Source: Galbula dea | Taxonomy: Eukaryota > Chordata > Aves > Piciformes > Galbulidae | Length of the DNA stretch: 64,000 nt | Direction: 5' to 3' | Assembly (NCBI GenBank): GCA_013399015.1 | Contig: VWZX01008606.1 | Span: 1 to 64,000, forward strand | Shown here: in pieces, positions 49,849 through 61,900 of the stretch | Layout: each line of letters begins with the position of its first letter | Position numbering within the stretch: the first letter of the stretch is position 1 | The notes under the pieces: model-generated | Told to the model about the DNA's origin: nothing | Database searches by the model: none | The model's input: only the letters and a program-made list of their open reading frames with translations | Translations under genes and position numbers: made by a program

Positions 49849-49904
49849 GTCACAGAATAACAGAATTATCAGGTAGTTGTAGAGAGCAAGGTGGTCTCCC
49901 CTCC
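49849..49904 (-). mobile_element. CR1 LINE micro-fragment with internal junction
   Basis: On the plus strand 'gtcacagaataacagaat' looks like the reverse complement of a CR1 tail. It is followed almost directly by 'caggtagttgtagagagcaa' and 'ggtctcccctcc', the reverse complement of the internal ORF2 segment found at 29135 and 45236. Roughly 300 bp that normally separate these parts are missing. The internal part is convincing, the tail part less so. Confidence 0.65.
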
Positions 49905-51760
49905 TATGAATACACCTGTATTAAGTTTACTGGATGCTTTTGCAATATATACCATGGCAGGTGCCACAGGAGGGCTTGCCAGCTGTTTAAAGCCATCCTT
50001 CACTAACCCTGTGTGATGTATTTGTAATTTTGTTATAAAATCATACCCTAGGTAAATCACGCATGCTGTGTGATTGTGATTTGACTGAAAATAATTGTTC
50101 AGGTAGTTATTGGCTGTCACTGAAGTATTGATTGCTCTCCTAATAGAGTTATCATGATTCCCTGTCAGGTCTTCAGCTCTTTGCCACTTAATTCTTTTGG
50201 TCTGTAGATCCTTCCAAGGAGTTGTATATAAAAACCTGAAAGCAGAAATACTGCTTTATATTCAGAGGGATTTATTGGTGACAGCCATTGTAATACAGTT
50301 CAGGTAAACAGTATTTCACAGAGCTAGAAGGTAATCCTGTGGAAAGTTGGAGCTGAACTTCTATGTAGGAGTGCTGAAGTTTAAGCATAGCAGCTTAGAG
50401 AGGCAACAGAGAAAGGCATACTACAACAAAAGAAGAAATAATGAAGGTAATGCAAAATAAAAATGAGGAAACCAGGGAGAACTGATAAGAGATGGTAGGA
50501 ACCAGAACACTCCATTGCATTTGTGGCAGGACTAAATTTAAGAGCAACTTTGAGACTATACAACTTAATTAAGCCTAATAATATTAAGAGATCTGTAGTT
50601 GGAGAGACAGCTGCCTAATAATGGAAGAAGTCAGGAGCCCCAAGAGCTTCAGGAAATCAACACGAGAAACTATGTCCTGTTACTGAAGAACTGAAGCAAA
50701 AATATCAACTGGTTGGAATGCCAAGTAAATAGCAAATTCAGACTTTGCTCTTGGTTTTTTTTGGTTGTATTTTGTTGGGTTTGTTTTTTTTTTTCCCTGT
50801 AGGTTTTGTATAGGAGCCACTCCATGTTCCTCCAGTTTTCTCATCACTTATTTGAACTGAAATGGTTTTTGTGTGCAAGTGAGAACTAATTCTCCACATA
50901 TGTTGGATAGAAAATTGGAAATACATAACAGGTGAACCAGAAAATGCCACATTTTTTTCAGCCTATTTAATTTCACTGTTTCAGTGATGTGCAGTCCTTT
51001 GGAAAATTTGATCTAAAAGTGTTACTATGCTTCTCTAAGAAAAAAAGTGGCTGAATTTATTAAAGATATTTAAAGTATGGGTGTAATATAAATCCTTATT
51101 TCTGATCACTTAAGGTCATTTTTCAGTAGGGGTTTCTATGTCTCTTACATACTCTGTGTTATGCAGCTATTTCAGGCAGAACTTAAACCCATAGACATTT
51201 AAACACTGTAAATGAAGAAAACATCAGAAGTAAGCTGCTTGATAATAAGATGAATCAGTCTAATCTAAAGAGCTCAAATTTGCCACTTATTATTTGCACA
51301 TGCATAACACAATGGTGTTGTACTGACAGTGAAACAGAGGTGTGGAGTAGTCCACAATGTTCTGATGGCTTTTCATTCCTGTAGTTTACACAATGTGGAA
51401 AACAAAGCCCTGCAGGAAGATGGGGAGCTCTGATTGCTCACACAGATCACGTGCTGTAGGACAGGATAGTTATTGTCAGTGAGACCTCAGCAGAAGATAT
51501 GTAGGAAGTCTTCAGCAAACTTGTAGTTAGCAGAGAAAACAGTAAACAATTCTCTTCCTACCCATGATTTAGATTAACACAGTGGAAGGGGGAAGAGGCT
51601 GTGCAAACATGGAATCACAACTGAGGGCTAAGTTTCCATCTCTGAAATGAAGAACAGTGGCTTTTCTATACCAAGGAGGCCTCTCTAGCTATTGGGTTTT
51701 AACCCCTGTCTGGAAAGCTCTGTGATCTCTCCTGGAAGATATTCTGGAGATCTCTAAATA
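49905..51760. other. Noncoding spacer between CR1 copies
   Basis: No gene is recognised. 50752-50798 is a T/G-rich low-complexity stretch with an uninterrupted T run. Otherwise the DNA is AT-rich and stop-dense. Confidence 0.5.
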
Positions 51761-51835
51761 GAATCATAGAATAGTTACAGCTAGAAGAGACCTTGAAGAT
51801 CATTGAGTCCAGGCTTTGTCCTAGCCCTATCAACC
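51761..51835 (-). mobile_element. CR1 LINE fragment, inverted 3' end
   Basis: The plus strand reads 'gaatcatagaatagttacag', 'ctagaagagaccttgaagat' and 'cattgagtccag', the reverse complement of a CR1 3' UTR with its tail at 51761. Only about 75 bp are recognisable. The right edge is uncertain. Confidence 0.85.
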
Positions 51836-51950
51836 TGCATTCCAGATTCTTCTGGGAGAAATCACTTGTCTGCATTTTCTTCCTTGAGGCAGTCCTGTCA
51901 GAATTGAGACACCTCAGCAGTCTGGAAATAGTCCATCCCCAACTGTATTA

Positions 51951-52102
51951 CAGAGTGATTGTGGAGTCTTCTTCTCTGGAGATATTCAAAACCTGTCTGG
52001 ACACATTCCTGTGTGACCTGGTCTAGGGAATCCTGCTGTGGCAGGGGGGGTTGGACTACATGGTCTTTTGAGGTCCCTTCCAACCCCTAACATTCTGTGA
52101 TT
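51951..52102 (+). mobile_element. CR1 LINE fragment, 3' end
   Basis: A truncated copy of about 150 bp. The ORF2 end can be read as ESSSLEIFKTCLDTFLCDLV-stop ('gtgacctggtctag'), then the 3' UTR with 'tggcaggggggg', 'ttttgaggtcccttccaacc' and 'cctaacattctgtgatt'. It lies about 115 bp from the oppositely oriented fragment at 51761. The two have different UTR types, so they are separate insertions. Confidence 0.94.
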
Positions 52103-53015
52103 GCTGCAGTTGTATTTGTTGTAGGATAAGAGGATAATCTTGCTCTCATCATTGCTACGGAGGAGACCTAGAACACACTTCAGTTCACAGGTACGCATAG
52201 GCATGCAGTTCCTGTTAAGGAGAATGATGGGACCTGAAGTGTCTCAGATTACCCTGAAAGCCTGTTTTGAGCTTATGCTTGTGAAAACGCAGCTAGAGAA
52301 ATGCTGAAGAGTAAACAACATGCTGTACATAACAATTTTTGATTTATATGCTGCACTGAGCCAAAACAAAGGCATTCAGAGAGTTTTCACGTGTGGTTAC
52401 TCCTACAATAACAACTGCAAGTTGACATCCTCCAAGCCAATAATGGGAGAGGTAACAACTCTATCAGGCACTTTTTGTAGGTTTTGTTGCTGCCTTAAAT
52501 GAATGAGGAGGGGGAAAGGGAGAAAGTATGAGCAAACTGTTATAATTAGAAGGCTAAAATCAAGTCTGGGTTTATGCTGATGTAAATGCATGCTGCTGGG
52601 GGCGAATTTGGAGTCGCACCAGTGTAAGTGCTGACTTGTACAGTGTGTGCTGTGTTAAACATGTTCCCACATAAAGTACAAACTCCAATGTCTCACAGAG
52701 CCCATGCAAATTAGCATCCTTAGGGGACTTCCTCCCTGTTCTCATCATTTCACCGCTTCATTTATCCACTAAATGACTATTTTGCCATGCAGCTGAGATA
52801 GACTCTTGAGGGGCAGTAGATCCTTGCGCTTTGCTGTTCTCCATGCAGCTGGGCAGCCTGCTCCACTCATCCTCTGTGTCCTATACCAATAACACCTCTG
52901 ACAGTGGTAGCCAGGAGTCACAAGCTTTCTAAAAAAATTAATAGCTTTAAGGTTTACGTGGGGTTTTTAATCTGACTTTTAAAATTCTACATTTGTTGGC
53001 TGTTGCCAGAAACCA

Positions 53016-53035
53016 TTATAATAATAATAATAATA
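53016..53035. repeat. (TAA)n microsatellite
   Basis: Six consecutive ATA/TAA units at the edge of an AT-rich stretch. Confidence 0.8.
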
Positions 53036-55132
53036 CTTTCTGTGGTGAAAAAAAAAGAAAACAGTAGGATTTCTTTTAAAGGATGCTTTTAATACAGCTT
53101 TTATTGCAGATCTTTTCTGTCTCACAGCTAGGTGCAAACAAGATGAATATTCTGATGAGATTTGTATGAAGTTAGTGACTTTTGTGATCAAGGCAGAGAT
53201 CTTAATTATAGAGAAATTCATACTGCTTTACTCATGGCTTTGCTTGAAATCCCTTTTTTTTACTTTTATAAATGCCTTCTATACAGCTTTTGTATGGATT
53301 GTACAGTAATTGGAAATATTTTTTCCATAATAGAAAATAATATTAAGAAAAAAAATCATCTAGAAAAATACATACAGTAGCACTGGTGGTTTCAGATATC
53401 TCTGACCATAAGCAGGTTTTCTTATGTCATTCAGAGTAAGTCCTGCCAATTTGTGTCTAGACAATTAATGTAAACCCCAAGGTTCTTAAAATTTTGTATG
53501 GCTCATCTTGCTTCCTTTTAGTTCTGAGGGCTTCAGCTGAAGAGGTCACCAAACACTTCCTTTGGGAAACTGAATCACCAACTGCAGATATTCAATGTCA
53601 AGAATAGTTCTTGCTCTTTAGCATGCTCTTACACTTCCAGGAATGTTTCTCAATGTTCAGTCTCTATTTGACCTTTCTTTAGTTCCTCATATATTCTTGA
53701 AAAACTAAATAGATTTACACAAGTTTTACTCGGTGGTTTTTCTCAGTTCTTACTTTCAGCGTTGGTTGGTCCTGTTTCTAGTTAATCAACAGAACTTTTT
53801 GTTTTAATTCTTCAAATGACTAGTTGTTCTTGGAGAGAAATTGTATGAAATAAGTGGAGCATACCGCACTTGGGGTGTGTGTATACATATATTTCAACTG
53901 AAAATCCAGGTATTTATTTTAAATGAATGAGTAAGACATGGTAGGAGGCCTTTTGAGATGAGAATCTTTTAGGGTCGGTCTCAACACAACAAGTGATTTG
54001 AGATTTAAGAATACTTTGTAAGTCCTGAAATTTGTTTCTGACCAGCAATAACTATGAACTCTTGGCCACTAGGTTCTAAACAAGGTCAGGAGGTAAGTTT
54101 TGATGCACTATCTCTCAGAAAGCAAGGATCTCATGACCAGTTTCAGCAGAAAATATAATTAGGTATCATTTTTTAAATGCTTCTGGACAAATAATGGCTT
54201 ATAATTGCTTTGTAAATGTGTTGGTTAATAGCTAATAATGTTTCATTCCTCTGAAATATTTCCTGCAAATAGCTCAGTCCAATTAAAGTACTTAGGTTAT
54301 TGATCTGTGTCCTATTCTTTCTCTTTCCTCTTGCTGCAAGTCCTTCCATCCATCTCTTACTGCTGAGATTCATCAGTTTTAGTTTACATCTGCATTTGCA
54401 GCTGACTCTGAAAGACAAGCTGCTGCTTGAAAGTTGTAAAGTTTCCACCAGCTTCACTGTGTAGGATCGGGACTTGCACCCCAAAGATGCTGTTTTCTGT
54501 GTCTCTTCCTGTCAAGTGATTACTTGAATAATTAGTTAAACCAGCCTAGCATACCTTTCCACAGGGCACTACCCTTGCACTGTGGAAGGACCAAAATGTC
54601 ACACAAAAGTATGGGGGTTTATTTTTTATCATATTTTTTTGTAAAGGGAAATGACCTTCTGCTGTCTTTGTGATTAAAACCATTTCAAATAATATGCAGC
54701 ATCAGGATGAAACAATCTGCCCTATGGTATATTTAATTTTTAGTTCTGCTTTTTGGACTGTTTATTTCAGGAGTAGGAAAAGGACATTTTATAAATGTGG
54801 AAACTTAAACAGATAAGAGACAAGCTTAAGAGTGAAAAAATATTAGGAATATGCCTACAGTATGTCTGGTATGTTCAGTGCTTGTGTCTTTACGTGAGCA
54901 AGTGATTGTTGCTCTGGCTGTTTGTATTTGCCTAACCTTCTATTATCAAATAAAATCCAGAGCAAAATACAATTTCTGTCTGAGACAAATATGACTGGAA
55001 TCCCCAGAAAGATTCTAAAGGTCAGATCACCTGTTTTGAAATATTTCTCACCAGTATCTACAAAGTCTTAGTAACATTAAACAGTACAACGTGTAGGTTG
55101 CTAGAAGGTACCCCAGTGTTAGATATTTAAAG

Positions 55133-55163
55133 CTGTACAAACTGTACAAACTTTACAAACTGT
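55133..55163. repeat. 9-bp tandem repeat, three units
   Basis: 'ctgtacaaa' is repeated at 55133 and 55142, with one change at 55151 ('ctttacaaa') and a partial fourth unit 'ctgta'. Confidence 0.8.
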
Positions 55164-55760
55164 AGCCTAGAAATAACTAAATAAATATATATCTGTGATG
55201 AAACACTTCCAACTCTGACCAGTATTTTTGGAATAAGAATACTGTGGAAACTGTTTTTAATTTGGTAGCAGGTGAACTCCAGTTCTCAGCAGAGAGCTCC
55301 TGGCACATTGTCTTCTCCTCTGGTCAGATAACAACTCTCACTGGGACCAGGGACTATTGCTAAAAGTGACTTGCACTTTGATTTATTTTGGAAAGAAAAA
55401 TAGTGATTGCTTTATGTACAAATATTTGCATTTTATAATTGTTTACACAAATTAAGAAAAGTGAGTTGCAACAAGGTGGTTTTTTTCCTTTGAAATGGTG
55501 TGGAATTTTTATTAGCCTTATTTCTTTGTTAGGAGGTAATGCATTATAGGAGGCTTGCTCATGTTATATTTCTTTTTCTTTTACAGTGAGTTTTATCATG
55601 AGACTTCTTGACTAATAAAAATTTTGAAATAATTTATTGAGCATCTACTTAGATTGAATTAGAAAATTAATTTGAAAAAGTAAAGAAAAAGACAAGTCTA
55701 TCTAAAAATATTGATTGAAAAACATCTTTTGTTATGGATTTGTATGTAGGAAACAAACAT

Positions 55761-55980
55761 CAGATTAGATATTAGAAAGAATTAGAAATTAGAATTTCTT
55801 CATTGAGAGGGCTATTAAGCACTGGCAGGTGGTGAAATCACCACCTTTTGGAAGTGTTCAAAAACCATGCAGATATGGTTCTTGGGGAGATGGTTAGTGG
55901 TGAGCATGTAGTGTTAGGTGGATGGTTGGACTCGGTGATCTCAGAGGTCTTTTCCAACCATACTGATTCTGTGATTTTAT
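55761..55980 (+). mobile_element. CR1 LINE fragment
   Basis: About 220 bp: 'cagattagatattagaaaga', 'tcttcattgagagggctatt', 'gtggtgaaatcaccaccttt', 'gttggactcggtgatctcag' and 'aggtcttttccaaccatact', then the tail 'gattctgtgatttt'. A local duplication of 'attagaaa' sits at the left end. About 10 bp of the usual 'gaacaggctgcccagggagg' segment are lost. The ORF2 terminus is frameshifted. Confidence 0.93.
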
Positions 55981-58900
55981 AGTGAGGGTTGTTCAGTGAC
56001 ACACATGATCACTAGCACTGTGAAAACATAGAAACCCAGCAAAGCCATTGGTGGTGATGAGCAAAGGTATTTCAACTGTGCAATTGTTAGCAAAGTTAAT
56101 TTCTGTGGAGGAGGGAAGATAGTTCTGGGGATCAGTAGAGGTTGAGCATACAGTCTCCAGGTATGCCTCTGAAAATTTGCTTCATATAATTAATCAGTAA
56201 ACTGGAAAGCATTAGTGAGAGTTGGAGTGAATATGCATATGCAACTGCAGCCATGTAAAGAAAGCACTCTGATATTGCAGTTAGCAAAAGTGGCACAAAA
56301 CCTCTCTCTTCTAGAGAGCAAGCAGAGTTTTGTGCAAAAAAGAAAATTCTTGGGGGAATTAAGGCTGAAATGATAGATGTATCTGTAAGTGACTGCTTCC
56401 ATATTACCACAATAAGATTATGTTTATTTTCTCAGGAGGTACTTTCTATGATTAAATTTCACTCCTGAACTACCCTGGCTTTAGCACATGATTGGGTCAC
56501 CTTGAATCCAATGATCATTTAAATGAGAAAAATCCTATTCAATGTTAAAATAATGATTTTTACTCCATGCAACTTGTTTATAACATGCTTCTTTCTGTTA
56601 ACACACTACTACCAGAAACCATTTCAAACTGTTGGAGAAGATACAGAAGTTTAAGTGTAAATGAGATTTTAATAATTTTACTTACCTGTGCAAAAAGTTG
56701 AGCACTTATATTTTATACTTATAAGCATATTTATTTAGGAGGCTTTCTGTAAAGCAGAGCAAATCTGAGACACAAAATATTCATGTCAGTATACTCTGTT
56801 AAAGGAAGTGTTTAATTGCCTCTGCTGGTTATATCTATATTGCTTTTAAGTGGCTTGACCATTCAATAATGCACAATTTTACCTCTGACTGCTTTAGTAA
56901 AGCTTGAGGGGTGGGAAAGCCACACTCCATATATTTACAGGATTTCTTAGAGTTAGAATACACCCAACAATCTCTTGTCAGGCACTGAAGATCACCAAGG
57001 TACAGAATCAGCTTTGTTGAGGTCAGATCCTAGCCCCCCTTAAGTTCTAAGGAAATTCTGGTTTAAACTGGAAAACTTTCTTTAAATTAAACTGGCAAAG
57101 CAGAACATCCTCCTGCTGTTGATCTCATATTTGCAGAATGACACACTGGGTTGTCACTGTAGAAGAGTTAGGATCACACTTGGGAGGATTAAATCCCTTG
57201 GTTTTATTTTCTTGTTCATATACATCTCTCAGCCTAATTGAGTTATGGTCTAAGCTTAGACCTGCAGCATAGCCATAAGAAAAAAACAAAACAACCAACA
57301 AGCCTTTGAAAATCTTCAGACTTATCAAATTTTTATCACTGGCATGAGCAGCTTGGAACACAATTAACCTGTTACCAATAACAGGTCTTATGTATCCTTG
57401 AGCTCAAACCATTGATGTTATTGATCTGCTTTAGGGCTAATCACTCCACTGTGTAATCTAGGAAGTTGTTACATTACTACTTTCTATGGCAGTGATGTGT
57501 TTCTCACTGTAGATTAGGACCAGTAAGAGTACAAACACTAATAACTCCTCTGGTAAGATTGTGTACTAGGGAGATAAGGACATTTCATTACTGAATGAGA
57601 AGCAACCTCTCACCGTGGCTGCTTTCTGCCTCTTTCTGACTGCATAGGAAATAGTTGTGTTGCCACCTTTTGTGAAAAAAGGGAGGTTAGAAAAGTTGTC
57701 CTAATGGTGTTTTAAAATCACAAAATATTTTGCTTCACACCTCTGAGGTTAAGCAGAAGTGAAATACAGATCTTTAAGCTCTTTGTCCTTTGCAAGACTA
57801 GATAAAAGATGTGTAATCAGTCTTTCAGCCAAAGTTATAACGTGGTATTTTTTGACACTTTATCTTTGAGCAAAACACCTGCTGAAATACATTTGAATCT
57901 GGAAATCAGTAGATCAGTGTTGATTTCTGCTGGATGAAAGCCAGATCCCTGCAACAACCAGCTAGTTGTGCAGGGTATTTCCTGAAAACATCTTGTAATG
58001 CATATAGGCAAGGACTATTCCTCCATCAAAATTAAGTACTCATTTTTTGTTGAAAATTGACTTTCTGTATATTTTTCTTATCTGATGCTAATAATTAAAT
58101 ACTCTCTCTTCTACTCTTCATCCAAGAGATATGTGTTGGATTGTAGATACAGGAGAACATGGTCATCCACACAAACTACAGCACTAAGGGAAGGAAATTT
58201 AAGTATATAAATCCTTGAAATATTCACTGCAGTTATATGTGGTAGAAAACAAGGTAGGTTACTGAGTTGTCAATGGGGATCTGTGAATGGAGATGGTGTC
58301 ACCTGAAATGAGATCCTAGCAAAGTCATAGATTTCAGTACTTTATATAAACACACAGAGAGGCAGGTCTGCTGCTGCCAGTAATGATGATAATGCTATGG
58401 ATCTGTCTTAGGCACTATAAAAGAGATGCATGATGATTATCAGGAGGCAATAACTGGTATCCAGCAAAGGTTTTTAGCAGTTGACACTCCATTATTTTAA
58501 GAGATAGAAAAGTAGTCATTGAGAAGTATTCCTGCTTAATCAGCAGCAAAATGAGTTTTCACACACAAGCGACCCCAACAGGATTGCTGCATTGTTTACA
58601 GGTGATTCAGTGGCTGAATTAAACAAAAAAGAAACCCAAACCCAGGTTCTATTTTTTGCCTGCAGTGTTATCCATCCCTGTTGGTAAAACTGTAGCCTTA
58701 ACACAAAAATATCTGCTGGTGTTTTATTTGAAATAAATTATTTTTAGCTAAGAATTAGCTTATATTACCTATATCTTAACTAACTTATATTCATGACTAT
58801 AGACTTGTTGGTGTTAACTGAGACATAGTGGGCATGTATCCAGAGTTAATGCCATGGTGTGTGTCAGCCTTTTCCACACAGGTCTGTACTGTGAAAGAAC

Positions 58901-61900
58901 TCATAGGATTGATAATTTTTTCTCCTGCTGGCTATATTTGCTGTTGTGCAGTTTAATGGCAACAAAGATTTCCACATTCTACTGGATAATACCACAATTT
59001 GTTGCATTTCAACTTGAATGTTTAGAAAAAAGATTCCACTGCCCTGTAAAATAAAACATTTGTCTATATGAGAATCTGTGGCTGTTTAAATAATGAAGGA
59101 TTTAAAATAATTTACTGTTGATCTAGTGCAAAATGCCTTCGTGAGAAGGGTGAGCAGACAGCAGAATATTAACTGCCTCTTCTTTTTCAGTTTTCCCATA
59201 AAAGGTTAATTATTTTTAATACAATTATTAAAACACAACAGGGGACAAGAACAGAATAAAGAACAGGTCAAAGAACTCTTACATGAATGAGATGCTTTCA
59301 GCTCAGCAGGATTTGATGAATTTTACTCTAGGATTTAGAGCACTAACTACAGCAATGTTGTGCTTAAAATTGGGTAAAATCCCAGAGAACTACAGAAGGC
59401 CCAGGATAAGCATTATTTCCAAGGCCAGATGGAATACAGTGTGTTTCAGGAAATATTAAGCAGGCAGCCTAATTACAAAATGCAAAGAAAATGCTGCAAA
59501 ATTAAATGATCCATATGTATATATGTAGAAGCTGAGAACAAGCTGCTGCTATGGTGGACTGTCAAGAACAAATCATGCCTCTTCTTTGACTGCTCATAAC
59601 ATGCTTAACAAAAAAAATATGTGAGGTTAGGGCAAAGCAACATGTAATAAAATTTTGGTAAAGATTTATGCATAGTCCTTGGTAGCATTTGCAAAAGCAA
59701 GCAATAAACATGTGGTCTTAGTAAAATTGTTGTAAAATACACTCACTTTACCCAAGAGGCAGACACCCTCTCACCTTGAATAAAAATAGATATCTGTATT
59801 TTCTGTGATGTTGGAGGGATTTTTTCCCTCTGGGTTTGATGCTGGATGCAATTCTGTATCCTACAGAGTAGTGAATTTTGTAGTCAGGGTGTCCAGATAT
59901 AATTCAGTTCCATTTTAAGGTGTTATAGTATACAAACGTGGTATCTCATTCATTATGAGAAACTAAATCTGCATGTTAACTGCATATAGTAGGACATCTG
60001 CAAAACCAAAAGCTGATATATCCTGTAGTAGAAATGTTCTGCCTTAAAACTTTTTCCTCATTTTGCTTTGTTTTTTATTGTGTGAAGATTCTTCAAAACA
60101 AGCTAGGACAGACAAATTAATGACAAAATACACATCTCTTCAGTGGGTTTTTTTTTGAGAAGCTTCCACGCTCCTGGGGTTTAGCAACACTGTCATTTGC
60201 AATCTGTAATTTTCCCATTTTCTGCAATGATAGAGGATTAAAGACCAATTAGGTTTCAATCTGAGCACTAATCCAAGCTTTGGACAGCTTTCCATTTTTC
60301 AGATTTATATATGGATGTAAGCACAGTTCATTTTTCCAGCAAACTTTACATTCCATGTGTTTTACTGTGTCCCCACTAGACAGATAAGAAGAATGTTATA
60401 CTTCTTAGTTTGAAAATAGATGTTAAATAGCTTTTTGTGACACATGGACCTGCAGCATCATCTCAAGCTGAACCTTTAGAATCAAAGGGCTGTTTGTAAG
60501 GGATTTAATGAGTAGCAAAGACAAATCTTAAAAGATTATTTTTGGTATATGGAGTTTATACTGGTTTTCTGAAGACTAGCTTCTCATTGTGGTATTACAT
60601 ATAATTGCATCACTATTTGTCATATAATCTGACTTTTTGGAGAAAAATGGTGTTGAGTAAGACAGGATGCCACTTATTTTTAATTGCATTAAATCCAAAC
60701 TTGTAGGGTGCCATGGAGTGGGTGGGGAGGTGTGCACTGCATTTCTCAAGCAGGGAACGCTGTTTGAAGCAATTACCTCAAATGCTTGGAGACATACAAA
60801 GAAATCTTTCATATTTCAAGCCTTTCCTGTTAGACATGAGTCATGAATATCTCTGTGTGGACAAGAGATAAGCTGCTTTAAAATGGTTTTTAAGCATGTT
60901 TGGGAAAAAAAAACATGAGGCCTCTGGAGTTCATATTTTGAATTCCAGCTTAGATGCAGTGTTTGCAACGTGCCTCAGCAGCAATGCTGAATTTCAGCAG
61001 GAATATGACTGTTGTTTATCATTCTGAATTCTTTTTTTCCTTCTTATTGCCTGTGGTTTTCATGAGGTTTCCAGTTTAATATAGTTGATTTTGAGTTTTT
61101 TTTTTCTTAAGAGCTTGCTGATGTTGTTGATCTGCAAGCAGTGGATCTCAAGAAAACTTATGGGAATGCTTGTTCTGATGGTAAAAAGAGTCCTTTGAGA
61201 CTTACCTTTCTAGTTCTGGATAATGTTTATTGTTATAATACCCTGTAATTGGACTGATTGAATTCCAGTGTCCTTTGGAGTATTGCACCTTCGGGAAGGA
61301 AGCGAATTTGGGAAGTGGAACTGAAGCTTATTAAGCAATTTTCTGCTTGCAGCAAGGAGCGGTTTGCCAGGGACAGCTTGTTGCCCTGTAAGTCATAGCA
61401 TGACTTAGAATTTTACCATCCAGCTGCTGTGGTCCCAGGAGGAAATTCCCTTTCTGTCTCCTGGGCAGTCACCTGGATGCATCTCCCATATAGCTAGAAA
61501 GTGTCTCTGAATACTATCTTAGCAGCAGGATTAACCTGACCTTCTCAAATTTTTCTGTAGGATTGGCTTACCAGGATAAGTTTCCTTCCCATGAGGTTAT
61601 GATTACAGTAGGGGCACCACATCATGTCTGCACACAACTGGAAGCACAGGTTAGAAACTGTGCCACTCAGCCCAGATACATTATTTTTTCTAGATTAAAC
61701 TTTTTACCATGTTGTGGGGTTTTTTTGTGTCCCCACCCCTTTCCTTAAAGGGGAGTTTTATGTTCTCAGGAAGAACTAATTTCTGTAAATAAAAAATAGC
61801 TTAATAATAATGAGTATAATGTTTAAAAACTATACCAGGCCCCACACAAAGTCTTTAAGCTGTTTATATCTTCTAGTTTTCAGTGATTTAGGACTTGAAA

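Larger units (their letters stand above)
52103..55760. other. Noncoding DNA with short simple repeats
   Basis: No gene or transposon is recognised. It contains a short (TAA)n run (53016-53035) and a 9-bp tandem repeat (55133-55163). The minus-strand frame at 54173-54484 (103 codons) is not recognisable. Confidence 0.55.

Noticed and set aside
61291..61302. Short inverted repeat 'ccttcgggaagg' as a possible RNA hairpin
   Set aside because: Five-base arms are common by chance, and no surrounding structure or U-run is present.
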